A stretch of 64,000 nucleotides of DNA from Chelonoidis abingdonii (lineage: Eukaryota; Chordata; Testudines; Testudinidae): the NCBI RefSeq assembly GCF_003597395.2, contig NC_133773.1, positions 143,768,909-143,832,908 of the forward strand. The letters run 5' to 3'. Shown piece after piece: positions 32,570 to 42,570 of the stretch (its first letter is position 1; every line of letters begins with the position of its first letter). The position numbers and the translations under genes were made by a program. Below the pieces are notes generated by a model. That model ran no database searches. It saw nothing but the letters and a program-made list of their open reading frames with translations, and was not told the origin of the DNA.

Positions 32570-32640
32570 GTTATACAGGAATTCAGACTAGTTGATCATC
32601 ATGGTCCCTTCTAGTGTTGGAATCTATGAATTTATGAACA
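32570..32640 (+). mobile_element. CR1 LINE, extreme 3' end
   Basis: Only the terminal block is present: 'cagactagttgatcatcatgg', 'tcccttctagtgttgg' and the AATCTATGAATTTATGAAC tail. Confidence 0.75.
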
Positions 32641-32799
32641 GACTACAAAGCTCCAGGTTCATTATTTAACCATTTCTGCCTAGCTACCATTATTTATCAC
32701 ATACTGAGGGCTCCACAGAGACATGTACTGAACAGATGGGCCTTGCCCCAAAGAGTCTGTCGATTGATCGCCCACTTACCTGCCCACCTCCTCTGTGTG

Positions 32800-33150
32800 T
32801 CAAGCTATCGTGAGTGCATGAGAACCATGCTTAGGTCCCTCCACTGGCTCCCAGACCATTACTGGTGCCAGCTGAAGGCTTTGATTCTAATCCCCATGGA
32901 TCGGGTCTCAGCTGCATTAGAGATTATGTCTCTGGGAACCTGCCAAGACCTTTGTTTTCCTCTGGGACAGGGCAGCTCACAAAACCCATGGTGAAGTAAG
33001 TGAGCTCCAGAAATAAGGCCTTCTCAGTCAGTCCAGCTGTGGAAGTCAATGCTGGAGATAAGGTAGATCCAGAGTGAGAACTCCTTTCGGAAATGCTGCA
33101 AAGCCTTCCGCTTTGAGAAAGCTTTTCCACCATTCATGACAGCAGCCCCT
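32800..33150 (+). mobile_element. Old L2-like LINE, ORF2 C-terminus
   Basis: The + strand reads RSLHWLPDHYWCQLKALIL at about 32829-32885, the 'LHWLPV...FK' motif found near the end of ORF2 in L2/Rex-type LINEs. Further on are KAFSVSPAVE and, after a shift, FRKCCKAFRFEKAF, in the order expected of that region. Both frames are broken. It is much older than the CR1 copies around it. Confidence 0.5.
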
Positions 33151-33357
33151 CTTTTCAGACAATTCCCTTCTCTTAGCATAGCTTTCTATACCCTGTGAAA
33201 AGGGAGAAGAGACAGGGAATTGATGAAGTGCATTAGGCATATTGCTGTTATCAGCCTAAGATGGAAGGTGGTCAGACACCCAAGTGATGGGCAGTACTCA
33301 ATCCTAAATTGGAATATGTTTGTATTGCCATCAGAAAGTGAGACTGCAGGTTGGTGT

Positions 33358-33720
33358 ACATAAGAACGGCCATACTGGATTAGACCAAAGATCCACCTAG
33401 CCCAGTCTCCTGTCTTCCGACAGTGGCCAATGCCAGGTGCCCCAGAGGGAATGAACAGAACAGGGAATCATCAAGTCATCCATCCGGTCGCCCATTCCCA
33501 GCTCCTGGCAAACAGAGGCTAGGGACACCATCCCTGTCCATCCTGGCTAATAGCCGTTGATGGACCTATCCTCCGTGAATTTATCTAGTTCTTTTTTGAA
33601 CCCTGTTATGGTCTTGGCCTTCACAACATCCTCTGGCAAGGAGTTTCACAGGTTGACTGTGCGTTGTGTGAAGAAATACTTCCTTTTGTTTGTCTGAAAC
33701 CAGCATAGGTTTGCTACACC
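33358..33720 (-). mobile_element. CR1 LINE, 3' end and ORF2 C-terminus
   Basis: A well preserved, typical turtle-style CR1 end in reverse: 'cataagaacggccatactgg', 'caatgccaggtgccccagag', 'tcctggctaatagccgttg', 'ttctttttttgaaccctgtt' (approximate) and 'aggagtttcacaggttgac'. Truncated at about 33720. Confidence 0.9.
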
Positions 33721-33763
33721 TTGCATAGGCTAGACACAACCAAGTTTTGATCTACCTAGCTTG

Positions 33764-33887
33764 TCGGGTGACCAGATGTCCCAATTTTATAGAGACAGTC
33801 CAGATATTTGGAGCTTCTTTTTATATGGGCTCCTATTACCCCCCACCCACTGTCCCGATTTTTCACACTTGCTATCTGGTCACCCTA
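33764..33887 (-). mobile_element. 120-bp hAT MITE, copy 2 (opposite orientation)
   Basis: The ends are TCGGGTGACCAGATGTCCC and CTATCTGGTCACCCTA. The left flank is CTAGCTTG (33756-33763). The right flank is interrupted after CTAG by the next hAT element; removing that element restores CTAGCTTT, a 7-of-8 match. So this copy was there first. Confidence 0.9.
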
Positions 33888-33891
33888 CTAG

Positions 33892-34246
33892 CAGGAGCGG
33901 CGCCAGGGTTTCTGATGCCCTAGGTGGATGGTGGTTTCGCCACCCCCCGCAGCTCCGGTGGAGCTGCCGCAGTTGTGCCAGCAGGCGGTCTGCTGGTCTA
34001 AAGGCTCCGGTAGACCTGCCGCAGGCATGACTGCGGTAGGTCCACCGGAGCCTTTAGACCAGCTCACCCTCCACCGGCACGACTGCGGCAGCTCCTCCGA
34101 AGCCGCCACAGCAGCGCACCGTCCCCCGGCACGACTGCGGTAGGTCCCCCGGACCCGCTTGCCGCCCCTCCGGCAAAATAGCACCCCCAAAAATTCTGGC
34201 ACCCTAGGCCATTACCTAGGTCACCTAAATGGTAGCGCCGGCCCTG
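33892..34246. mobile_element. 355-bp GC-rich non-autonomous hAT element, abutting a MITE
   Basis: The left end is CAGGAGCGGCGCCA and the right end, on the other strand, CAGGGCCGGCGCTACCA. Flanks are CCTACTAG (33884-33891) and CCTACCAG (34247-34254), 7 of 8. The CG-rich interior contains an internal inverted repeat around 'ccggtagacctgccgcaggcatgactgcgg'. It landed in the right target duplication of the neighbouring MITE. Confidence 0.87.
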
Positions 34247-34254
34247 CCTACCAG

Positions 34255-34589
34255 CTTTGATCCTGGCCACAGCATGTGCTCCCCACCCAGGTAATTATTC
34301 AGGGTTATGGGCAGACTTGTGCAGCCTGCAGTCTCGTCCATGCTGCTGCAGTGCCCTGCTACCTGTGCTTGAACTGGCTAGTTTAAAAGCAGCAGTCACA
34401 CTCCCTGGTTGCAATGCAGACCTGTCCGTAGACGGAGATGTCAATCTAGCTGTTTAAAGTGTGCGCCTCACCACTGTGTCTGAAGAACTGGCTGCCTATC
34501 CAGAAGCAGGACGCCCTGGAAGCTTTGCAAGAAGCCACACTTACCATTTTGGCAGACGGAAGAAGGTTAGGTACTTTTTCAGATGGCTT
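34255..34589. other. No recognised feature
   Basis: GC-moderate sequence with 'gtgcttgaactggctagtttaaaagcag' and 'cagacctgtccgtagacgg' words like those at 30540, suggesting a shared but undefined old repeat. Confidence 0.35.
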
Positions 34590-34800
34590 AATGACAGGCA
34601 GGTCTAGTGGCTCAGGCATTAGCCTAGGAATCAGAAGACGTAGATTCTGTTCCTGGCTCTGCCACTGATCCTGAGCTAGGCACATACCCTGTCCAGGCTC
34701 TGTTTCTCCTCCTGTCCAAAGTCTGTATGGAATGTGAGCTCTTCAGGGCAGGAGCTGTCTCTTACCGCGTATATATACAGTACCGAGCACAGCAGAGCCT
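34590..34800 (+). mobile_element. MIR/CORE-type SINE
   Basis: It shows the head 'ggcaggtctagtggctcaggc', 'ctaggaatcagaagac', 'ttctgttcctggctctgcc', the tail block 'gtgagctcttcagggcagg' and 'agtaccgagcacag'. The frame on the minus strand here is a by-product. Confidence 0.7.
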
Positions 34801-35125
34801 TTGAAGATATTTACATGGCTCCCATTAAGGTAGTATCTGAGCACTTCACAATCTTTTAATGTATTTATCGGCACAACATCCCTGTGAAATAGGGACCTGA
34901 GGCCCCAGGGAGATGCATGGCCATATTTTTAAAGGTATGTGGTTTAGGCGTATAGGTGCTTTTAAAAATCTCACTAGGCATCTAAATTCCCTTTAAAACC
35001 CTGGCCCTAAGTAACTTCGCCAAGATGCTGCAGGAGGTCTGTGGCAGAGCATGCACTTGGAACTGGGTCTTTCAGAGACCAGGTTAGTGCTCTAACCACT
35101 AGACAATCCTGCCTCCCATCCTCCA
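34801..35125 (-). mobile_element. Ancient SINE (minus) carrying a palindromic insert
   Basis: The SINE pieces are 'atctgagcacttcacaatctt'-like at about 34840 and 'gaactgggtctttcagagaccaggttag' with 'gctctaaccactagacaatcctgcctcc' at 35057-35118. Between them, about 34923-35010, a hairpin-like 'atatttttaaaggta...gtgcttttaaaaatct' unit is inserted. Confidence 0.55.
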
Positions 35126-36009
35126 GTTCACCGTCGGCCTCCAGACACTGCTACAATACAAGTAACTATGCAAATTCTTGGGTCGCCTATCATTGCCACA
35201 GAGCTCTCTCCCCAGAACCCAGAATAGCCCTACATCGAGGGCCAGCATAAGCATTCTGGGTACCTGGTGGGTTTAGTTGAGCAGGGCTGACTTGGGAGCA
35301 CTTTGGGGCCATACCCTTCATTTCCACAGTCGGCTTCTGGGGCTATAACCGCACATGAGCTAAGGCAGATTTCCTTAAAAAGAGGTCCCAAGCCTCCCCC
35401 TCCTAGGCAGCTTTCTCTCGCCTTTTGCGTAACATTGATGTGGTCACTGAAGCTGAAGGCATGATGGATGAGAGAGTTGAAAAAAAACACCGAGACCAAT
35501 GGGTTTTTCCTATTTATAGTGGCTGTTTCAGAGACTGCCACTTAAATATGCATTCCTGATAAGTGAATAATCTCTGGCAGGACATAAAAATAGCTCTGTG
35601 GCTCTGACCATAATTATACAGTTACGGCTAGGCAACCTGCCCTGCAACAGACAGGCAACTGCTGCTGCTGGGAATGGATACAAGGAGCGGCGGGAGGACA
35701 ACTGAAAAGCACAGCATAAAATATGATGTTTTAACTATAATCTAGGCTAAATGTAAGACTATCAAGTTGCAGGGAACTGGTTCAGGAATGTTGCATAGAG
35801 GAGGGTTTCTGAGGGACACACAAGCTGGATGGCTTGTGGGCTGGAATCTTCTGGATCCCTCTTCAAGCAGGATAACCCAGGTCCGTGCCTATGAAAGATA
35901 CCGAAGCCGCTTGACCTCCGTTTGACCAAATCACCAAGAGACAGCTGCATATGGGAGCAGAGAGGAAATCTACCTTTCCATTGGGCCTTGAATGCAAAGA
36001 GGAATTGCA
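35126..36009. other. No recognised feature
   Basis: No repeat family or gene I can name. About 35535-35760 is AT-rich, unique-looking sequence ('taaatatgcattcctgataag', 'ccataattatacag') of a type that could be conserved non-coding DNA, but nothing in one sequence proves it. Confidence 0.35.
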
Positions 36010-36262
36010 GACCAGTTCAGTCCCAAGATCCATCTAGCCCAGTATCCTGTCTCTGGCAGCTGCCAGCACCAATTGTTTCAGAAAAAGATATAAGAAACCC
36101 ACTTCTCCATCCTAATTCCTAGTCAGGGATTGGGCTAAGACCTGCAACATGCAATTTTATATCCCTTCCACAACAGTCTCTCTCTTTTTTAGCACTTGCT
36201 GTTGTAATGCCGCAGTGACATCATGTGGCAATGAGTTCCACAGTCTCAAGTGAGCCAGTTTC
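36010..36262 (-). mobile_element. CR1 LINE fragment
   Basis: It contains 'atccatctagcccagtatcctg', 'gcagctgccagcacc' and 'gtggcaatgagttccac', the 3' UTR and ORF2 C-terminus read in reverse. The extreme tail is lost. Confidence 0.7.
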
Positions 36263-36325
36263 AGCCTAGGCATACACAGGCATGTCTTCACATTCACATC
36301 CATGGGAGCAGCAGCTATTTATTAA

Positions 36326-36510
36326 TACACCTGATATAACGCGACCCGATATAACACGAATTCGGATATAACGCGATAAAGCAGTGCTCCAGGGGGGTGG
36401 GGCTGCACACTCCAGCAGATCAAAGCAAGTTCAATATAACGCGGTTTCACCTATAACGCAGTAAGATTTTTTGGCTCCCAAGTACAGCATTATAATGGGG
36501 CAGAGGTGTA
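36326..36510. mobile_element. TA-flanked MITE (Tc1/mariner-type), 181 bp
   Basis: The element lies between TA dinucleotides (36326-36327 and 36509-36510), with ends CACCTGATATAAC and, on the other strand, CACCTCTGCCCCATTATAATG. The inside repeats 'gatataacgcg' and 'cctataacgc' motifs. A TA target site and short TIRs fit Tc1/mariner or pogo-type MITEs. It interrupts a SINE that continues at 36511. Confidence 0.75.
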
Positions 36511-36710
36511 TTACAGCTGCAACAGTTGAGATCAGGACCCCCATTGTGCTAGACACTGTACATAGTGAGAGACAATCTCTGCCCTTGATAAAGGGTGGGA
36601 GGGAAAGTGATTTACCCAAAATCACACAGTGAGCTAGTGGCACAGTCTGGATTAGAATCCAGCTCTCATGACCCTCAATGCAATGCCCTTACCGGAGCTT
36701 CCCTATGGAA
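36511..36710 (+). mobile_element. Ancient SINE, interrupted on its left by a MITE
   Basis: It shows 'tgagatcaggacccccattgtgctag', 'acactgtacatagtgagagac', 'ctctgcccttgataaag' and 'aaaatcacacagtgagctag'. The 'ctatttatta' before 36326 is probably its other side. Confidence 0.65.
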
Positions 36711-36764
36711 TGGAGGCATTGGGTCCACACACCTATACTATGTCATTAGCTATGCGAAATCCAG

Positions 36765-36990
36765 AGTGAGGTCTGGTGGTTGCAGCACTAGAACCAGGAT
36801 TCATGGCTTTCATTCTGCCACTGACTCACTCTGTGACTATGGGAAAGCCATTTAACCATTCTGTGCCTCAGTTTCCCCTTACCCTGAAAACAGGGGCTAG
36901 AAATAAGCCTCTGCTTCATGTGGGTATTCTTAAGCTTAGTTAAAGTCTGAGCTCCTGGGATGAAAGTTGCCATAAAAGTACAAAGCACTA
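36765..36990 (+). mobile_element. MIR/CORE-type SINE
   Basis: Head 'gtggttgcagcactagaaccagg', 'ttcattctgccactgactcac', 'ctgtgactatgggaaagcc', 'ctgtgcctcagtttccc', then 'aaagtacaaagcactattc' as tail. This is the usual order of MIR blocks. Confidence 0.75.
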
Positions 36991-37536
36991 TTCTGACCCT
37001 GCAAATGGGTAAACGTGTGGCTTAGGGGGTTCATATTTGCAGTGACCTTGACAGCCATTCCCCTCTAGGCTCCCACTCCAGATCTTAACTATCCTTATGT
37101 GTAAACATCCTGAGATGCTGATTGTACAACACCTCGCAATGCAACTGTAAGGCCTGGTCTACACTACGCCGTTAAATCGATTTAAACAGCGTTAAATCGA
37201 TTTCACGCTGCACCCGTCCACACTACTATGCTCTTTAAATCGATTTAAAGGGCTCTTTAAATCGATTTCTGTACTCCTATAAAACGAGAGGAGTAACCCT
37301 AAAATCAATATTACTACTTCGGAATAGTGTTAGTGTGGACGGAAATCGACGTTATTGGTCTTCGGAAGGTATCCCACAGTGCACCACTGACCGCTCTGAA
37401 CAGCAATCAGAACTCAGAGGCACTGGCCAGGTAAACAGGAAAAGCCCCGCGAACTTTTGAATTCAATTTCCTGTTTGGCCAGCGTGGAGCTCTGATCAGC
37501 ACAGGTGACCACGCAGAGCTCATCAGCACAGTAACA

Positions 37537-39200
37537 ATGCAGTCTCCTGAGAATTCGAAAAAGAGCACCAGCATGGACCGCACAAAGAGGTACTTGATCT
37601 GAGCGCTATATGGGGAGATGGATTCAGTTTTGCTTAACAGAAACTCCGTTCAACAAGACGAAATTGAAAAATTTTGATAGAATCAATGTCATGACGGGAA
37701 AGGCACAGCAGGACTCAGTGCAGTTGCATGATAATTTAAGGAGCTCAGACAGGATATACCAGGAAAACCAGAGAAAGGCAAAACGGGAAGGTCTGGTCGC
37801 CCAAAAACTGCTGCTTCTATGCTGAGCTTGCATGTATTTAGGCTGGGCAACCAGTACCCACCCTGGCCGTAGATTCAGAGGTCGGGTCATGTAATATTCA
37901 ACCATGATGAGATTCTGCGGAGGAGAGAAGATGAGAGAAATGGAAGAGGAGGACAGAGCTTGCTGAGACCAACCACAGCACTCCGTTAGCCCCAACAGCC
38001 AGGGGCTTTTGTGACCCGATACCCTCCCAGCCCACCCCAGCCACTAGCCCAGACAGTGAAGCCATGGAGCGACCTCTGGTGAGTTACCTTGTAATATCAT
38101 ACATGGTTTAAAACAAGCGTTTTTTAATGAATTGATTTTGCCTTCAGGGCTTGTGATGAAGGATAGCGCTGCTTTTCTGCGTTTGGCGAGCAGGAATCTT
38201 CCCAGTACCAGCCTGCATGCGGCTGGGAGGGAAGGAAGGAGGGGATGATTACCAGTGATCTTACATGATAGCAGCCATGCCGGTGGGGAGGAGGGGAAAG
38301 GTTGGGAGTTTGGTTCTGCTGGGTTGCCTCTTAACAGGAACAAGGCATCGTAGGGCCCTGTGTATATGAGGCTGCAGAAGTCAAACAGAAAGCCTGACCA
38401 TGGGCGCATGGCAGTGATTATGATGCCTGGACCTGCGTCTGTGAGATCTTGCAACACCAGAGCCACAGGCACTCCATATTAAACGATGCAAAATCTGACC
38501 TTGTAGTGAATCACATGTGCTTGTAAGGTGGATAGTGTTATTCACTGTGAAGAGTACAAGCATGTTCCTGTTAATGTATTTTTTAACTACTTCTCTCCTG
38601 TTTTCCCTCCCCATACCTGCAGTGCACAGTTGTTCCAGCCTCCCTACCTCATCCAAAGGCTAGACTCAGCTAAGGCAGGGGAGGAAGAAGACATGAGATG
38701 AAATGTTTCTCAGAATCATGGAAGTAACCTGCAGTGAAAGAGCTCATAGAATGAGTGGAAGGACGTGCTAGCAAAGTACAGAAATAGATCCAGTGACGGG
38801 GGATAGGAGAGATGCTTCGAGATGAGAGGTGGTGCAGAAGATCAGAGGTGTAGGCGGAAGATCAGCGGGTGGTGGGATGCAATGCTGGGCTGCTGTGTGA
38901 TCAAACTGATATCCTCTGACGCATGTGTATCTTCAGGAAGAGAGCAGGGTCACAGATGCCACTGCAGCCCCTGTGTAACCACCCTCCACCCTCCCCATGT
39001 TCCTATTCTCCTCACCCAGACGTGTAAGAACGCCGTGGGGGAAGGCTTTCTGCACCCGCCACTCCACCCCCGTGGCCAGTCCAACCAAAAGGGTGTCATT
39101 TACGTGAAATGTGCCTTAATGGCCTTTTCTTCCTCCTATTCCTCCTCCCAAAACCAACAGGTCAGTATACCTTTGATAATTCTCTGCCTCTTTTTATAAT
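37537..39200 (+). pseudogene. Harbinger SANT/Myb-like DNA-binding protein, decayed
   Basis: In active PIF/Harbinger elements this accessory protein binds transposon DNA and helps carry the transposase to the nucleus. A plausible old start is the ATG at 37537 (MQSPENSKKSTSMDR...). After a one-base shift the frame shows DLSAIWGDG at about 37595, the conserved Trp block of the trihelix/SANT domain, and later KELRQD. Stops and further shifts follow. A donor (G|GTGAGT at 38079) and a pyrimidine tract with CAG at 38622 mark the ancestral intron; the second exon runs into a C-terminal tail (about 38822-39170) before the AATAAA at 39297. It cannot be translated now. Confidence 0.82.
38079..38622 (+). 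other. Ancestral intron of the Harbinger SANT/Myb gene
   Basis: The left edge is GTGAGT after 'cgacctctg'; the right edge is a pyrimidine-rich stretch followed by CCTGCAG. The minus-strand frames of 90-140 codons that fall here are chance. Confidence 0.55.
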
Positions 39201-39419
39201 TACTTTAATTACAGATACATCCAAGGGGAGGGTGGGTTGCTTACGGGAATGCCTTTTATAAGAATACATGATTTTTTAAACGTACTGATGACTTTTAATA
39301 AAGAATACATGATTTTTTATCATATGACTTTATTTCCTTCAAGGCAAGCTGTCAGTAGGGGAAGGGTGGGTTGCTTACAGGAATGAGTCAATCAAGGGGG
39401 GAGGTCATCAAGGGGAAAC

Positions 39420-40640
39420 ACAGCAGTACACCGTACCCTGGCCCGTGCTGAAACTCGTTTTCAAGGCTCTCTGCATGCGCAGCGCCTCCTTGGTGTGCTC
39501 TTCTAATCGGCCTGGGTTGTTCTGGCTGCTCAAACTCAGCGGCCAGGGTGATTTTGCCTCAGCCTCTCACCCCGCCCTAAAGGTCCCCCCCCTATTCTCA
39601 CAGAGATTGGGAGCCACACGCAAAGCCAGCAATAACAACGGGACATTGGTTTGGCTGAGTCTGAGCATTCAGTATGTTGCGCCAGCGCCCTTTTAAATGG
39701 CCAATGCAATTCTACACCATCCCACTTTTTTTCCCATGACACTTGCTCAGCCTGTAGTTAACAGCTCCTGACCACTGTCCAAGCTGCCTGTGTATGTCTT
39801 CATGAGCCATGGCATCAAGGGGGGGCTGGGTCACCAGAGCACTAACTACAGGCATCTCACATCCCCAACAGTTTATTTCTGTCTGGGAAGTAATTCCTTG
39901 CTGCAGTCGTTTACGAGTTTGCTTTTGAAGACACCGAGCGTCATGACCCTTCCCGGCCATCCCACGTGGATGTTGGTTTAAACGTCCCTTGTGATCACCA
40001 GTGCTTGCAGCACCATGAAAAGTACCCCTTGTGATTTACGTACTGGGGGCCCTGGTGCTCGGGGCTAAAGATAGGGATTGGTTCCATCTATGGCCCCTCC
40101 ACAGTTTAGGAATCATTGCATTCAAAGCCATCACTATTGACCTGCACATTCCCGAGTCACAACCTTTCGTAGCAGCAGCTTACAATTGCTTTGACTACTT
40201 GCATCACAGCAGCCCCCACAGTAGACTTTTCCCACTCCAAATTGATTCCGACTGACGGTAGCTGTCTGGCGTTGCAGCTTTCCAGAGGGCTTTGCCACTT
40301 TCTTCTCCACTGTGAGGGCCTACTCTCATCTTAGTATTTGCATTTCAGGCAGGGGAAAGCAAGTCACAAAGTTCAAAGAAAGTGCCCTTACGCATGTGAA
40401 AGTTCGCAGCCACTGGCGAATCGTCCCACACCTTGCAAATATGCGGTCCCACCAGTCTGTGCTTGTTTCCTGTGCCCAAAACGGCATTCATGGGTAGAAC
40501 CTGGCCCATTACCAGCAGGGTAGCCTCCAAACGCAGGGGCCCAGGTTAGGAGAATTCAGTTGTCCATGTCCTCATCGTGTCTCGTCGCCGCGCTGCCGTA
40601 GCTGCCTCCTCCATCCCTGCGTTTGCATCATGGTTCACCA
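39420..40640 (-). pseudogene. Harbinger transposase (HARBI1/DDE_Tnp_4 family), decayed
   Basis: The transposase cuts and joins the element's ends with a DDE nuclease fold. Reading down from 40640, recognisable pieces appear in the right order but in different frames. They are VWDDS and MRKGTFFELCDLLSPA (40345-40455), GAIDGT at 40080-40097 (the conserved block with the first catalytic Asp), GKGHDAR (39930-39960), EMPVVSALVTQ (about 39830-39860) and LGQWSGAVNYRLSKC (about 39740-39785). The block that should give the second catalytic Asp is frameshifted. Several small deletions and stops make the gene dead. Its poly(A) signal is at 39329-39334 on the minus strand. Confidence 0.85.
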
Positions 40641-41078
40641 TAGCAGCACAGAATGCGCGAGGTGTTTACAACGTCACGAACAGCATTACTGATCTGAGCA
40701 AGGTCCATGGCTTGCTGTGCTATGGCTGTTTGCTTCAGTTCACCCAGGGAAAAAGTGCGAAACGGTTGTATGCTGCTTCACAAAGGGAGGGTAGGCTGTA
40801 CCCAGAACCCACCCGCGACAATGATTTTTGCCCATCATGCACTGCGGCTGTCAACCAGAATTCCAAGGCGGGGGGAGACTGAGGGAAACCTTATGGGATC
40901 GCTACGAACAGCTACCCACAGATGCACCGCTCAGAAATCGACGCTAGCTTGGACCATGGACGCACACCATCGAATTAATGTGCCTAGTGTGGCCGCGCAC
41001 AATCAACTTTATAATATCAGTTTTATGAAACCGATTTTAGCTAATTTGATATTATCCCGTAGTGTAGACGTGGCCTAA

Positions 41079-41289
41079 GATCACTGATCAGTCATGATGA
41101 ATAATAGAGAGAGGATTTCAGTCTCCAGGACTTCCCATTCAGAGCTACAAACCCACTTTAAAAATTACTAGGAGTCAACTCCTTCTTTAAAGATGATCTT
41201 CTCAGCTGTCGTGAAGGCTGGTTGACCCAACTGTCCACAACCAATGAAGAAGCTGTTCTCCCACTCACAGAAAACAGAACCTCTTAGGA
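41079..41289. other. No recognised feature
   Basis: Short unique-looking spacer after the Harbinger element. Confidence 0.4.
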
Positions 41290-41520
41290 GACTTTATCCT
41301 GTACAGTCCCCATTGTGCCAGGACCCAAGCACCTTCCACCTGTGCATGAATGCCTCCTTACCACACCCGTGTGAGGAGAGAGGTGTCATTATCCCTATAC
41401 TACAGATGGGGAAACCGAGGCACAGAGCGGTGATATGACCTGCCCACGGTCACACAGGGAGTCTGTGGCAGATCCAGGAATAGGATCAGTGCTCCTAAAT
41501 CCCAGTCAGCTATTGTAACC
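41290..41520 (+). mobile_element. Ancient SINE fragment
   Basis: The blocks 'aagcaccttccacctgtgc', 'gtcattatccctatactacag', 'atggggaaaccgaggcacag', 'tgcccacggtcacacaggga' and 'ctcctaaatcccagtcag' are the right half of the dispersed SINE of this genome. Confidence 0.7.
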
Positions 41521-42314
41521 ATAGGACTGTTTTTGTTACCCTTCAAGAAAGTCAACCCACATGTGTTAGCCAACAGCTCACATTAATATTGTCTTCTATC
41601 CAGCATGTGGGCAGTTCTGTTAACAGCTTTGCTCACTTACTTGTGTCTAGAGATACATACCCCAGAATATGCTGCAAAGTTAAATATGGGCGTTGGCATT
41701 AACAAATATAAAACCCGGCAAAGGCAGAATATATGATTGTTTTGCCCTGGTGCAAGTTTTGAAGGTATTTTCATGCCTGTTGGTGTCTGGAATGTGGTAA
41801 ACAAGAGATAAGGGAAAATACAGAAAAACAAGGTGAGGAACCGGTACGAACTGAGGGGTTGGGTCTTATGTGATGTATAAAGTGTTTTTAGCTTGTAAGC
41901 AACCTTATTAGAAATAGAGGTAATTTTGAGAGTGTATCTTTGAAGCACAACTACTGTCTAAGGTGAACACGCTGCAGGGTAAGAATTGGTCCTGGAAGGA
42001 GGTTATGTATGGCTCCTTTTCATATTGTACAGTTTTGTCTTTAGGCAATAATTGGCTAAACTTGGTTATCTGGACTCAAACATTTTTAATACTGAACTGC
42101 AAATGTTGTCAATCAGTCGGCTGTATGTTTTAATCAGTCAAGCTTTGTGGAATTCTCATGAACATATTCAAGTCTCTGAGAACTGGAGCGTGTCCACGTT
42201 TTGCTGCAGAATTTGGAAGCTGAAAATTCTTGATCAACATGTTCACAAAACATGTCAGCAAAGCCATTCTTCCTGTTCAAAACTCGCCTTTTCAGAAAAC
42301 ACCCACAAAAGTGT
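41521..42314. other. No recognised feature
   Basis: AT-rich sequence with no repeat or exon that I can name. Frames on both strands are short and without domains. Confidence 0.4.
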
Positions 42315-42570
42315 GTCATTGTTTTCCAAGGAGGGCCCCACTGGTCTGGGCGCTGTACAGACACATCAGTAGAGCTCTGCGTGGAAACAAAATTTGGATC
42401 CGCATCCGATCTGCAAAAATGGTCCACAGATAGCCACTGATTTGCTCTACACATCAGCAAATGGCTGGAGGAGTAACAGGCACAGAGTGGGGGAAGTGAC
42501 TTGCCCCAGGTCACACAGCAGAATGCAGGTCTCCTGATACTTAGCCTGGTGCCCCATCCATGAAGATGCA
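42315..42570 (+). mobile_element. Ancient SINE with a small insert
   Basis: The left part 'gagggccccactggtctgggcgctgtacagac' and the right part 'agtgacttgccccaggtcacacagc' with 'ggtctcctgatacttag' are standard SINE blocks. Between about 42372 and 42432, 'gctctgcgtggaaac...ggatccgcatccgatctgc' is foreign to the family and looks like one end of a hAT-type element. Confidence 0.6.

Larger units (their letters stand above)
37148..41078. mobile_element. 3.9-kb PIF/Harbinger DNA transposon, complete but decayed
   Basis: The element occupies 37151-41075. Its left end is GGCCTGGTCTACACTA and its right end, on the other strand, GGCCACGTCTACACTA. Both sides carry TAA (37148-37150 and 41076-41078), the 3-bp T(W)A-type target duplication of Harbinger. 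It keeps the two-gene layout of autonomous members: a SANT/Myb-like gene on + (from 37537) and a transposase gene on - (about 40640 to 39420), converging near 39300 where AATAAA on + (39297-39302) and on - (rc of 39329-39334) face each other. Both genes have stops and frameshifts. Subterminal 'gttaaatcgattt' motifs repeat at the left end. Confidence 0.92.

Noticed and set aside
38044..38656. Minus-strand frames of 142 and 91 codons
   Set aside because: They fall in the ancestral intron of the Harbinger accessory gene and match neither Harbinger protein.
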